Source: Flavobacteria bacterium BBFL7
GTDB taxonomy: Bacteria; Bacteroidota; Bacteroidia; Flavobacteriales; Flavobacteriaceae
Assembly (NCBI GenBank): GCA_000153385.1
Contig: CH672374.1
Coordinates: forward strand, 880,958 to 944,957
Length of the DNA: 64,000 nt
Direction: 5' to 3'
Positions 10,332-18,776 of the stretch are shown piece by piece. Position 1 is the stretch's first letter; every line of letters starts with the position of its first letter. Under the pieces are notes generated by a model that saw only the letters and a list, made by a program, of their open reading frames with translations, was not told the DNA's origin and ran no database searches. Position numbers and translations under genes: made by a program.

Positions 10332-10802
10332 ATGAGAAAAACGATAGATTCAATTTTAGGCAAATTATGCCTTTTACTGCTCACTATAATGTTATTTGCC
10401 GTAGTGTGGCAGGTAATTGCTAGATTCATATTGCAATCACCTAGTACCATTACTGATGAAATTTCTAGTTACTCACTTATTTGGGTAGGTTTATTAGGTG
10501 CAGCTTATGCTACAGGACAACATTTACATCTAGCCATAGACCTGATTCCTGAAAAACTAGTAGAAAATAATGTAAGAATTTTTGATGGTTTTGTGCATTT
10601 ATGTGTTTTCTCTTTTGGCTTTTTTGTAATGATTATTGGTGGCTGGAGATTATGCCAACTTAGCTTTCAATTCGAGCAAAAGTCTGCTTCACTAGGAATT
10701 CCTCTAGGTTTTGTTTATCTGGTCGTGCCCTTGGCTGGTATGTTGATTTGCTATTTCAGCATCGATACATTTTTCAAAAAAGTAATCTCTTCTAAAGCTT
10801 AA
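10332..10802 (+). CDS. TRAP transporter small membrane subunit (DctQ)
   Basis: A 156-residue protein with four predicted membrane helices and the DctQ pattern SPSTITDEISSYSLIWVGLLGAAYA, read as TDEISSYSLIW followed by GAAYATGQHLHLAIDL. It begins 2 bp after dctP and ends 3 bp before dctM, so the three are co-translated. It forms the inner-membrane TRAP complex with DctM and takes substrate from DctP. Confidence 0.92.
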   Translation: MRKTIDSILGKLCLLLLTIMLFAVVWQVIARFILQSPSTITDEISSYSLIWVGLLGAAYATGQHLHLAIDLIPEKLVENNVRIFDGFVHLCVFSFGFFVMIIGGWRLCQLSFQFEQKSASLGIPLGFVYLVVPLAGMLICYFSIDTFFKKVISSKA

Positions 10803-10805
10803 GTT

Positions 10806-12107
10806 ATGAATTATATAGAAATATTAATATTAGTATTGAGCTTTTTAGTGTTTTTGTCCTTGCGTGTACCTATTGCCTATGCTATAGGTCTTGCTGGTTT
10901 TATAACACTGGTTTATTCCATGCCATTTCTCCCATCAGTGACCACTATGGCGCAACGTATGGCGACATCATTAGACAGTTTTACCTTAAGTGCTATACCA
11001 TTCTTTATCCTCGCAGGCCAGATCATGAATCGCGGTGGTATTGCTGTGCGGTTGATCAACTTTGCCAAAGCCATCGTAGGACCATTACCTGGCGGACTGG
11101 CCTTTGTAAATATTATTTCTTGTATGCTTTTTGGAGCAATCTCAGGAAGCGCCGTTGCAGCAGCTAGTGCCATTGGTGGATTTATGAATCCTATGATGGA
11201 AAAAGATGGCTATAGTAAGCCTTTTAGCGCCGCAGTAAATATTACTAGCGCAACTACTGGATTGATTATTCCACCTAGTAATGTGTTGATTGTTTATTCT
11301 CTTGCTAGTGGTGGAGTTTCAATTGCTGCACTATTTATAGCAGGTTATGTGCCTGGATTATTATTAGGACTTGCCTTAATGATTGTAGCGGCTGTGTATT
11401 CTATTATCAAAAAATATCCAACTGATAAGCTAGTAAGTGTAAAGGTGTTTATTAAAAGATTTTTTGATGCACTACCTAGTTTAATGTTACTTGTAGTGGT
11501 GATAGGTGGAATCGTAGGCGGAATATTCACTGCGACTGAAGCAAGTGGAGTTGCCGTGATTTATACTCTTGTGCTAGGTTTTGTATATAAAGAGATTAGA
11601 TTAAAGGACTTATCACCTATTCTACTAGAAACCATAAAAACCAGCTCGATTGTATTGTTATTAATTGCGACTTCTATAGCGATGAGTTGGGTCATGTCTT
11701 ATGAAAATATCCCACAAGAAATTAGTGATGCACTTTTAGGAATCAGTGATAATCCTATCATTATCTTGATCTTGATCAATCTTATTTTATTATTTGTAGG
11801 GATTTTTATGGACATGACGCCTGCAGTCCTCATCTTCACTCCTATTTTCTTACCTATCGTAACAGCAATGGGAATGGATCCTATTCACTTTGGAGTTATA
11901 ATGATTATGAACCTGTGTATAGGATTATGTACGCCACCAGTAGGATCTGTACTCTTTGTAGGATGTAGTGTTGCAGATCTCAAAATACAGAAAGTCATAC
12001 GTCCTATGCTACCATTATTTGTAGCCATGATAGCTGTTCTTGTAATGGTGACTTATTTTGAAGATATTACCTTATGGTTACCTAGAGCATTCGATTTAAT
12101 GGACTAA
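10806..12107 (+). CDS. TRAP transporter large permease subunit (DctM)
   Basis: A 433-residue, strongly hydrophobic permease with about 12 helices. Typical motifs are VPIAYAIGLAG, LSAIPFFILAGQIMNRGGIA, GAISGSAVAAASAIGG, IPPSNVLIVYS and GIFMDMTPAVLIFTPIFLP. It is the ion-coupled channel of the TRAP system. It is the last gene of the operon; a strong bidirectional terminator follows 24 bp after the stop. Confidence 0.95.
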   Translation: MNYIEILILVLSFLVFLSLRVPIAYAIGLAGFITLVYSMPFLPSVTTMAQRMATSLDSFTLSAIPFFILAGQIMNRGGIAVRLINFAKAIVGPLPGGLAFVNIISCMLFGAISGSAVAAASAIGGFMNPMMEKDGYSKPFSAAVNITSATTGLIIPPSNVLIVYSLASGGVSIAALFIAGYVPGLLLGLALMIVAAVYSIIKKYPTDKLVSVKVFIKRFFDALPSLMLLVVVIGGIVGGIFTATEASGVAVIYTLVLGFVYKEIRLKDLSPILLETIKTSSIVLLLIATSIAMSWVMSYENIPQEISDALLGISDNPIIILILINLILLFVGIFMDMTPAVLIFTPIFLPIVTAMGMDPIHFGVIMIMNLCIGLCTPPVGSVLFVGCSVADLKIQKVIRPMLPLFVAMIAVLVMVTYFEDITLWLPRAFDLMD

Positions 12108-12130
12108 TCAATCATCTTCAAAGGGATTAT

Positions 12131-12165
12131 AAAAAAAGCTGCTATTGTTTTATAGCAGCTTTTTT
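12131..12165. terminator. Bidirectional intrinsic terminator between dctM and uxaC
   Basis: The stem AAAAAGCTGCTAT / ATAGCAGCTTTTT has a 6-nt loop with A/T runs on both sides. It can end the (+) uronate operon and the (-) uxaC transcript. Confidence 0.88.
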
Positions 12166-12174
12166 ATGATGTTA

Positions 12175-12190
12175 CGCTTTCGCGAAAGCG
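12175..12190. repeat. CGCTTTCGCGAAAGCG palindrome, intergenic copy before the uxaC stop
   Basis: Exact copy, flanked by A/T to an 18-bp palindrome (12174-12191), between the terminator and the uxaC stop codon. Confidence 0.95.
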
Positions 12191-12192
12191 TA

Positions 12193-13599
12193 TTATTTAT
12201 CAAACTCAAAATAATTCACGGCATTGTGATAACAAATATCACTAACAATTTTACCTAGCCACTGCTCGTCTGCGGGAAGTTCTCCATTGACAACATCATT
12301 GCCTAGCAGGTTACAAAGAATACGACGGAAATACTCATGACGTGGAAAGCTTAAGAAGCTACGTGAGTCTGTCAACATACCGACAAATGTGCTTAAAACA
12401 CCGAGACTAGAAAGTGTATTCAATTGTTTTTCCATGCCATCTTTTTGATCTAAAAACCACCATGCTGCACCATATTGCACTTTACCTCTTATTGTACCAT
12501 CATTAAAATTACCGACCATGGTAGCAATCATTTCATTATCTGCAGGATTGAGATTGTAGATTATGGTTTTAGCTAGTTGATCAGTACTGTCCAGTTCATT
12601 CAAATAACCACTTATTGCCACTGCATGAGAAAAATCACCTATGGAATCAAATCCAGTGTCAGGACCTAATTGTGATAACAATCTTTTATTATTGTTTCTT
12701 ATCGCACCAACGTGAAACTGTTGTGTCCAGCCACGTTTATGGTACATTTTACTTAATTCTAACATCACCTTACCTACAAAGTATTGTACTTGTGCAACTG
12801 ATAATTGCTTGCCGTTTCTTACTTCTTGAAACAAAGTATCCAGATTGAAATCTGTCGTTGTGCTGTGGTAGATTTGCTCTAGGCCATAATCTGCAAGACG
12901 GCAACCATTCTGGTGGAAATAGTCAACTCTATTTTCTAGTGCGACTAATAGTGCATCGTAATCATTAATACTGTTACCAGTTACTTCTTCTAGTTGATTT
13001 AGGTAGGCATTATAACTCACGGCATCTCCTACTCCAAAGGATTTATCTGGCCTAAATGTAGGCAGGACTTTAGGTGATAATGCTTGAGATTTAATACTGT
13101 TGTGATATTCTAGACTATCGATAGGATCATCAGTAGTACATAATAACTCTACGTTTTGCTGTTGTAATAAGCTTACAGTAGAATGTGATGGTTTGTTTAA
13201 TAGGTCATTTGACATTTCATAAACCGCTGTGGCATTTTTTTCTGTAAGTAAATCAGATATGCCAAAATAGCGCTGCAATTCCAAATGCGTCCAGTGATAT
13301 AGTGGATTCCTAAGCGTGTAAGGAACTGCAGTAGCCCATTTATGGAATTTCTCTTCGTCAGTTGCGTTTCCAGTTATGTACTTTTCATTAATCCCTAGTG
13401 CTCGCATCGCACGCCATTTATAATGATCACCAGCTAGCCACACTTGAGTACAATTTTCAAATTGACGATTAGAGGCAATATCTTCTGGAGACAAATGATT
13501 GTGATAATCTATAATAGATAATTCCTTTGCAAAATTGTGATAAAGACGTTTTGCAAAATCACTCTGCAATAAAAAATCATCATGAATAAAGGCGCTCAT
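12193..13599 (-). CDS. uxaC: Glucuronate/galacturonate isomerase
   Basis: A 468-residue uronate isomerase of the amidohydrolase fold. Visible motifs are the N-terminal HDDFLLQSDFAKRLYH, the metal-site IIDYHNHLSPEDIA, the central QFHVGAIRNNNKRL and the C-terminal LTDSRSFLSFPRHEYFRRILCNLLG. It converts D-glucuronate to D-fructuronate (and galacturonate to tagaturonate), the entry step before the SDR and UxuA. It is convergent with the TRAP operon and downstream of gntR, with a 130-bp gap containing a hairpin. No tagaturonate reductase or altronate dehydratase (uxaB/uxaA) is seen, so glucuronate is the better-supported substrate. Confidence 0.96.
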   Translation of the reverse strand: MSAFIHDDFLLQSDFAKRLYHNFAKELSIIDYHNHLSPEDIASNRQFENCTQVWLAGDHYKWRAMRALGINEKYITGNATDEEKFHKWATAVPYTLRNPLYHWTHLELQRYFGISDLLTEKNATAVYEMSNDLLNKPSHSTVSLLQQQNVELLCTTDDPIDSLEYHNSIKSQALSPKVLPTFRPDKSFGVGDAVSYNAYLNQLEEVTGNSINDYDALLVALENRVDYFHQNGCRLADYGLEQIYHSTTTDFNLDTLFQEVRNGKQLSVAQVQYFVGKVMLELSKMYHKRGWTQQFHVGAIRNNNKRLLSQLGPDTGFDSIGDFSHAVAISGYLNELDSTDQLAKTIIYNLNPADNEMIATMVGNFNDGTIRGKVQYGAAWWFLDQKDGMEKQLNTLSSLGVLSTFVGMLTDSRSFLSFPRHEYFRRILCNLLGNDVVNGELPADEQWLGKIVSDICYHNAVNYFEFDK

Positions 13600-13617
13600 A
13601 TATGTAAATTATAGAAA

Positions 13618-13652
13618 CAAATATGACTTTTATAAATAGCAATTCCAACCTG
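13618..13652 (-). promoter_or_regulatory. Possible uxaC promoter
   Basis: On the minus strand a CATATTTG -7-like box (13618-13625, 7/8 match to TAnnTTTG) lies 20 nt after a TTG inside the hairpin at 13640-13668. That hairpin could therefore also act on initiation. This rests on pattern only. Confidence 0.3.
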
Positions 13653-13668
13653 TAAGAGGTTGGAATTG
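13640..13668. repeat. Perfect 12-bp inverted repeat between gntR and uxaC
   Basis: CAATTCCAACCT-GTAAG-AGGTTGGAATTG, with a 5-nt loop. On the minus strand it is not followed by a T tract, so it is a poor intrinsic terminator. It may be an operator, an RNA-processing hairpin or a weak terminator for gntR. Confidence 0.8.
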
Positions 13669-13729
13669 TCCGTAAAGGTTCTTTAAAAGTTTAGGAAATA
13701 AGCACTATTGATAATAAGTACTGTATCTC

Positions 13730-14446
13730 TTACTTAATGGTGTATTTGCGTAATGCTATAAAGTGAGTATTTAATGCTTCTAGAGCATCATCACTTTTTT
13801 TATTTTTTATGGCTTCAATGATTTCCGTATGTTCACTTATCAATTTAATGGCTTGTGTACGATCACAGATATCTTCTTTATTAAAGTGCCCAATAATGTC
13901 AGGAACTATTATTTTCATTAAACCATATAAAACGGAATTCTCACTGGCCTTTACAATGGCCAAGTGAAATTTCATATCTTCTATTAATGATGGTAATCCG
14001 TTAGTAATGCAGTCCACAAAGTTTTGATGTGCAATTTCTAATTTCTTCAATGATTCTGGAGTACATCGAGATGCAGCTAATTGTACGGCCTTCGATTCTA
14101 TAATAACACGAGTCTCTACTAAAGCATTAAAATCAGGAGTTTCTAGATCGAGAACGTCATTCATCATCGTATTCATGGAAGGTACACCTATACCTGTAAT
14201 AATTGAACCACTTTGTGGAAGTGTCTCAATAATACCATAAAATTCTAATTTTTGAATTCCAGCTCTAATCTGATTACGACTTACACCTAGTTTTTCTGAT
14301 AGTTTTCTTTCAGATGGTAATTTATCACCAGCTTCAAGATTATGTTTTTTAATCAGCGCACGTATTTCACTAACCACATCATTCTCTTGAGTAACGATGT
14401 TTTCAGTATCATCAGTAGTAACTAATTTGAGACCATGCTCTATCAT
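13730..14446 (-). CDS. GntR/FadR-family (FCD domain) repressor of uronate genes
   Basis: A 238-residue regulator. The N-terminal winged helix (about residues 23-90) shows AGDKLPSERKLSEKLGVSRNQIRAGIQKLE, read as KLPSERKLSEKLGVSRNQIR. The C-terminal FCD ligand-binding domain has VETRVIIESKAVQLAA, and His residues in FHLAIVKAS and the EHTEIIEAI segment fit the usual metal site. FCD regulators such as UxuR/ExuR bind uronates or intermediates and release DNA. A perfect ATTGGTTTACCAAT operator lies 19 bp upstream, and a matching one precedes the catabolic operon, so it probably represses itself and that operon. Confidence 0.88.
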   Translation of the reverse strand: MIEHGLKLVTTDDTENIVTQENDVVSEIRALIKKHNLEAGDKLPSERKLSEKLGVSRNQIRAGIQKLEFYGIIETLPQSGSIITGIGVPSMNTMMNDVLDLETPDFNALVETRVIIESKAVQLAASRCTPESLKKLEIAHQNFVDCITNGLPSLIEDMKFHLAIVKASENSVLYGLMKIIVPDIIGHFNKEDICDRTQAIKLISEHTEIIEAIKNKKSDDALEALNTHFIALRKYTIK

Positions 14447-14464
14447 AAAATCGTGCTTATACTA

Positions 14465-14478
14465 ATTGGTTTACCAAT
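14465..14478. promoter_or_regulatory. GntR/FadR-type operator before gntR (autoregulation)
   Basis: ATTGGTTTACCAAT is a perfect inverted repeat (ATTGGT-TT-ACCAAT). A TATCTTTG -7 box on the minus strand (14504-14511) lies 25 nt upstream. The same -7/operator arrangement precedes the operon at 4293. Confidence 0.72.
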
Positions 14479-14596
14479 CTGGAAAACCAAATTAAAGAGA
14501 TATCAAAGATATTTCCAAGAAATACGGCTGTTTAATTTACAAACCCATTGTTTTTCAAGTCAAATAGTGCTTATTAAGCAATCAAGAGATTTGTGT

Positions 14597-15247
14597 TTAA
14601 AGTGCTGATGCAGTCTGAACAGCTATTTTAATATCTTGTTCTAAACCATTAAAATCTCCATTCTTGATTTTAAGTTTATCAAATAATTGACTTCCCATTC
14701 CTACGCAATTAACTCCAGCTTTAAACCATTCACTCAATCCGTCTTTGGTTGGGTTAATTCCACCAGTAGGCATAATGGCTAGTTGCGGTAGGACTGATTT
14801 AACCGCTTTCGCGAAAGCGGAACCTATAACATTTGCAGGAAATATTTTAATCATCTCACAGCCCAAATGCATTGCGGTAGTAGCCTCAGTAATAGTAGCT
14901 ATTCCAGGAATATAAGCGATATTGTTTTGTACACAATAGTTAGCTAGTTCAGGAACTAAACCTGGCGATACAATAAATTGAGCTCCAGCTTCAACAAATT
15001 GAGTCGCTGTTTTTGAGTCATATATGGTTCCTACACCAATTATTAAATCTTCATATTTCTTAAAATGAGGTTTTAAGACCTTAAAAGTTTCAAGACCATT
15101 GTGCCCACGATTGACAAATTCAAATATGCGTACTCCACCTTTATAAGATGCTTCAATGGTATTGATCACTACATTTGCATCCTGATGGAAAAACACCGGA
15201 ACAATTTTGTGCGATTCTGTTTGTTTAATAAATTGAGTAATATCCAT
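14597..15247 (-). CDS. eda: 2-keto-3-deoxy-6-phosphogluconate aldolase
   Basis: A 216-residue class I aldolase. Motifs are VVINTIEASYKGG, IIGVGTIYD, FIVSPG, YIPGIAT, the Schiff-base Lys in MIKIFPAN, and IMPTGGINP. It splits KDPG into pyruvate and glyceraldehyde-3-phosphate, ending the uronate pathway. It abuts kdgK (shared base at 15247) and is translated right after it. An exact CGCTTTCGCGAAAGCG copy (14805-14820) sits in the coding region as AFAKA, just after the FPAN motif on a surface-exposed helix in known folds. Confidence 0.94.
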   Translation of the reverse strand: MDITQFIKQTESHKIVPVFFHQDANVVINTIEASYKGGVRIFEFVNRGHNGLETFKVLKPHFKKYEDLIIGVGTIYDSKTATQFVEAGAQFIVSPGLVPELANYCVQNNIAYIPGIATITEATTAMHLGCEMIKIFPANVIGSAFAKAVKSVLPQLAIMPTGGINPTKDGLSEWFKAGVNCVGMGSQLFDKLKIKNGDFNGLEQDIKIAVQTASAL

Positions 15248-16242
15248 TATCTTAAAAGTCTACCTACGTTATCACCTTTTACCAGTTCTTCTACTTCTTC
15301 CTTACTGCTTAAATTCACATCACCTATAGTACTGTGTTTAAGAACAGATGCAGCGACGCCAAATTCTACTGTATCTTGAGGTTCCAGATTTAAAAAACCA
15401 TAGATTAATCCAGCCATAAAAGCGTCTCCACCGCCTATACGATCGACGATGTTTTTCATGTCATAGTTCTTAGACGTGTACAATGTGCCGTTAGTATATA
15501 ATAAACCTGATAATTCATTACGTGATGCAGTCATGGCATTACGTACGGTTTTTGAGAATGCTTTAATATGAGGATATTTTTGAAGCACTTTATCACAGTT
15601 AGCTTGCCAGTCTTCATCTTGTATTCCTAAACAATTTTCTAGATCTACTCTTCCACCTATAACCACATCAGTTAATTCTACTAATCCTGGCATGATATCT
15701 AAAGGTTGCTTGCCATATTGCCACAAGTTACGTCTGTAGTTGATATCTCCACTTGTGGTTACACCTCTTTTCCTAGCTTCCTTAAGAGCTCTAAGTGTGA
15801 TGTCTGCAGCGTTTTGAGATATGGCTGGCGTGATACCGCTATAATGAAACCATGATGCATCTTTAAAAACTACATCCCAATTAATTTCATCTTCTTTAAG
15901 ATGTACAAAGGTGCTATCAAAACGATCATAAACAATACGCGATGGACGCTGCATAGCGCCTGTTTCTAGATAGTATACACCTAGACGACCTTCTTTGCGC
16001 ACGATACCTTCACCGCTTACACCATTAAGTTTTAAAAACCGCTCTACACGTTCCCCTAAATTATGATCTGGCAAAGCTGTAATGTGAGTACAGTCTAAAC
16101 CAAAGTGAGCTAAGGAAACTCCAACATTTGCTTCAGAACCACCGAAGGTAACATCAAAATTTACTGTTTGAAATAATCTCTTATAATCAGGAACTGTAAG
16201 TCTCATCAAGACTTCTCCTATAGTAACTACCTTTTGCTTCAT
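15247..16242 (-). CDS. kdgK: 2-keto-3-deoxygluconate kinase (PfkB family)
   Basis: A 331-residue ribokinase/PfkB sugar kinase. An N-terminal glycine pair (FGGSEANVGVSLAHFG) and the C-terminal catalytic IVDRIGGGDAFMAGLIYG are present. It phosphorylates KDG to KDPG, the substrate of the adjacent aldolase. It is the first gene of the kdgK-eda pair, and a TAAGTTTG -7 box lies 31 bp upstream of the ATG. Confidence 0.93.
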   Translation of the reverse strand: MKQKVVTIGEVLMRLTVPDYKRLFQTVNFDVTFGGSEANVGVSLAHFGLDCTHITALPDHNLGERVERFLKLNGVSGEGIVRKEGRLGVYYLETGAMQRPSRIVYDRFDSTFVHLKEDEINWDVVFKDASWFHYSGITPAISQNAADITLRALKEARKRGVTTSGDINYRRNLWQYGKQPLDIMPGLVELTDVVIGGRVDLENCLGIQDEDWQANCDKVLQKYPHIKAFSKTVRNAMTASRNELSGLLYTNGTLYTSKNYDMKNIVDRIGGGDAFMAGLIYGFLNLEPQDTVEFGVAASVLKHSTIGDVNLSSKEEVEELVKGDNVGRLLR

Positions 16243-16272
16243 AATGATATCAATGCTAAACTTTAATTAAAA

Positions 16273-16280
16273 CAAACTTA
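16273..16280 (-). promoter_or_regulatory. -7 promoter box of kdgK-eda
   Basis: A minus-strand TAAGTTTG is an exact fit to the Bacteroidota TAnnTTTG box, 31 nt before the kdgK ATG. No TTG is found at -33; TTA occurs at 20 nt spacing. Confidence 0.5.
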
Positions 16281-16343
16281 AGCCTATACTGGTTATAATC
16301 TAAATAATAGAACTATCGTTTACCCTTTTCGGAATGATAATAC

Positions 16344-16359
16344 CACTATAAATATAGTG
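16344..16359. repeat. Inverted repeat in kdgK/16463 divergent region (candidate operator)
   Basis: CACTATA-AA-TATAGTG, with further outer pairing GATAA...TTATC (16336-16364). It lies between two divergent genes in a 220-bp gap. No regulator can be assigned. Confidence 0.55.
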
Positions 16360-16462
16360 TTATCGTGGCTTTTATAAATTTTAAATAGTTTTTAATACTT
16401 ATGATTTATATTAGTAAGGTGAATAGAGAAAATCCTACTTAATCCATAGACATGATTAAACC

Positions 16463-16921
16463 ATGAGCAAGAAAAACAGATTTGAAAATAGTATTACAAA
16501 GTTGTATGAAGCTTTTCACAAAGGCACCTTACATCCAGAGTGTGCTTGTCAATGTGCTGTAGGTAATATTTGCGATAATAAAGATTTCTGGAAACACCTA
16601 TCGGATGATCACGGTTCTGTAAAGCTTAATTATGTAGGCTTAGTCAATGAGAAATTAGGAAAACGTTTTAGTGGTTATTTACCATCAGAGTTATTGCGTA
16701 TTGAACAAGCTTTTTTGCAAGGTTGTGGCTATCAATTACCTTTAAGATATGATCATTTTAAACCTAAGAACCCAAAGAGTCAGACGATACAATTTGAAGG
16801 ATTATGTGCTGCCATTACAATATTATGTAAATTAGAAGGTATCGAAGATGTATCAGATTACTCCAAACTTTTTGAGACTGATAATCATCAACCAGTTTAT
16901 TCACTAGACTTAGTTTTTTAG
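16463..16921 (+). CDS. Conserved flavobacterial protein, cysteine-rich N-terminus, unknown function
   Basis: A 152-residue soluble protein with a Cys cluster, HPECACQCAVGNIC, near residues 24-37 and later single Cys residues. The pattern NSITKLYEAF...AVGNICDN...FWKHLSDDHG is one I recognise from flavobacterial proteins often auto-labelled Na+-translocating NADH-quinone reductase subunit F. It lacks the ferredoxin, FAD and NADH domains and the length (about 400 aa) of real NqrF, so that name should not be used. The Cys cluster may bind metal or an Fe-S centre, which is inference. Confidence 0.75.
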   Translation: MSKKNRFENSITKLYEAFHKGTLHPECACQCAVGNICDNKDFWKHLSDDHGSVKLNYVGLVNEKLGKRFSGYLPSELLRIEQAFLQGCGYQLPLRYDHFKPKNPKSQTIQFEGLCAAITILCKLEGIEDVSDYSKLFETDNHQPVYSLDLVF

Positions 16922-17057
16922 TTATATAAACTATAATCTTAAGAAACTTGTTAAACTCAAAGTCTCCCGACTATTAAATGTCCTCTTCAATATTCTAAAA
17001 TGGTTGTTCTTCTAATTGCATAAACATTAAGAAAGGATTTATTCTCTTCGATAATTA

Positions 17058-18611
17058 TTAGCTATATTTTTCAATGATACGATCCATACAGTTAATACCA
17101 TCTATTGCTGCACTTATAATTCCGCCGGCATAGCCAGCGCCTTCTGCACATGGATATAAACCCTTAATTTCAATATGCTCTAGAGATATATCATCCCTAG
17201 GTATTTTAACTGGTGATGATGTCCTACTTTCAGGAGCGTGTAACACAGCTTCGGTAGTTAAATATCCTTTCATCTTATGACCGAAAGCTACAAAAGCTTT
17301 TCTTAATCTACTCGCCAGCATATCTGGCAAAACTTCATTTAAATCGACAGCGGTTAAACCTGGTTGATAAGATGTTTTAGGAAAATCAGTAGAAACCTTA
17401 CCGGCTATAAAATCGGTCATGCGTTGTGCCGGAACCTTTTGTGTTTTACCAGCAGCGACCCAACAATCATATTCTACTTTCTTTTGAAAGTCCAAACAGA
17501 CAAATGGATCATTCTCTTTGTAATTAGGTAAATCTTTAGGTGATACACTTACTACAATACCACTATTAGAATAAGGGTTATTACGTTTACTAGGACTCCA
17601 TCCATTAGTGACAACCTCTTCCACATCAGTAGCACACGGCGCAATAATTCCACCAGGACACATACAGAAAGAGTACACACCTAACCCATCAACTTGTTCT
17701 ACTAGACTATAACTGGCAGGTGGTAAATATGGATTTTGATCATCGCCATGATATTGAATCTGATCTATTAAGGATTGTGAGTGCTCAATACGCACACCTA
17801 TTGCAAACGGTTTTGCTTCTACTTTAATACCACGATTATGCAATAAGTAAAAAATATCTCTAGCACTATGGCCAGTTGCTAGTATTACATGATTATAATC
17901 ATACCAGACACTATCATTTATCTGTATCGAGGTAATCTGTCCCTTCTCATGTTTTATATCTGTGAGTTTCTCATTAAAACGCACTTCGCCGCCAGCTTCT
18001 ATGATAGCCTCACGCATTGCGGTAATAATTTGAGGCAATTTATTAGTTCCTATATGTGGATGAGCATCAACTAGAATGTCTGGAGTTGCACCAAAATCTA
18101 CAAACCATTCCATCGCTTTCAATACATTACCACGTTTTTTAGATCGGGTATACAACTTACCATCACTGTAGGTTCCTGCGCCACCTTCACCAAAGCAGTA
18201 ATTAGATTCTGGATTAACAATATGCTCTTTATTAATTGCTGCTAGATCTCTACGTCTAGAGCGTACATCTTTACCTCTTTCATAGAGAATAGGCTTTAGT
18301 CCACCTTCTATGGCGCGTAACGCAGCATATATCCCAGCAGGTCCAGCACCTATTATTGCTATACTAGGCTTTTCACTAACATTGGTTATCTGATAAGGCT
18401 TACGTTGCGGCTTTTCTTCTCCATTTAACCACAATTCAATTTGTAAATTATACAACACACGACGTTGTCTAGCATCTATACTACGCTTTCTAATGGACCA
18501 TTGTGAAACGTTATCCATTGAAAAATCAACCTTTTGGAAAACCTTTTCCAGTATGTGATCTTCATCTTCTAAATGATGTGGTAAAACTTGAATCTGAACC
18601 AGTGTACTCAT
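17058..18611 (-). CDS. FAD-dependent NAD(P) oxidoreductase (uncharacterised dehydrogenase family)
   Basis: A 517-residue flavoprotein. Residues 1-85 form a ferredoxin-like fold N-domain. An FAD-binding GAGPAGIYAALRAIEGG follows, then GEGGAGTYSDGKLYTR, ATGHSARDIFYLLH and a C-terminal GAGYAGGIISAAIDGI. This is the family of large FAD-dependent dehydrogenases (COG2509-like) whose substrate is unknown. I start at ATG 18611; an upstream in-frame TTG would add three residues. It is a single gene facing left, with no operon partner. Confidence 0.88.
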   Translation of the reverse strand: MSTLVQIQVLPHHLEDEDHILEKVFQKVDFSMDNVSQWSIRKRSIDARQRRVLYNLQIELWLNGEEKPQRKPYQITNVSEKPSIAIIGAGPAGIYAALRAIEGGLKPILYERGKDVRSRRRDLAAINKEHIVNPESNYCFGEGGAGTYSDGKLYTRSKKRGNVLKAMEWFVDFGATPDILVDAHPHIGTNKLPQIITAMREAIIEAGGEVRFNEKLTDIKHEKGQITSIQINDSVWYDYNHVILATGHSARDIFYLLHNRGIKVEAKPFAIGVRIEHSQSLIDQIQYHGDDQNPYLPPASYSLVEQVDGLGVYSFCMCPGGIIAPCATDVEEVVTNGWSPSKRNNPYSNSGIVVSVSPKDLPNYKENDPFVCLDFQKKVEYDCWVAAGKTQKVPAQRMTDFIAGKVSTDFPKTSYQPGLTAVDLNEVLPDMLASRLRKAFVAFGHKMKGYLTTEAVLHAPESRTSSPVKIPRDDISLEHIEIKGLYPCAEGAGYAGGIISAAIDGINCMDRIIEKYS

Positions 18612-18722
18612 AGGTGGCAAAGGTAATAGGTCTTTGGATAATATGCTTTAGTTATAAGCTCTTGTAGGATGATGTGGTTGACGCTTGTGCAAAAGCGAAA
18701 TTTTAAACTTCCTTATGATGTA

Positions 18723-18756
18723 AAAAGCCTCTTATCAAATATGACAAAAGGCTTTT
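18723..18756 (-). terminator. Probable terminator of the nitronate monooxygenase gene
   Basis: AAAAGCCT / AGGCTTTT arms with an 18-nt loop and a T run on the minus strand, 20 bp after the stop of the 18777-19745 gene. The long loop lowers confidence. Confidence 0.5.
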
Positions 18757-18776
18757 GCAATTCATTTTTATATCAA

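Noticed and set aside
18682-18697. CGCTTGTGCAAAAGCG as a palindrome copy
   Set aside because: It has three mismatches to the 16-mer and is not palindromic enough to count.
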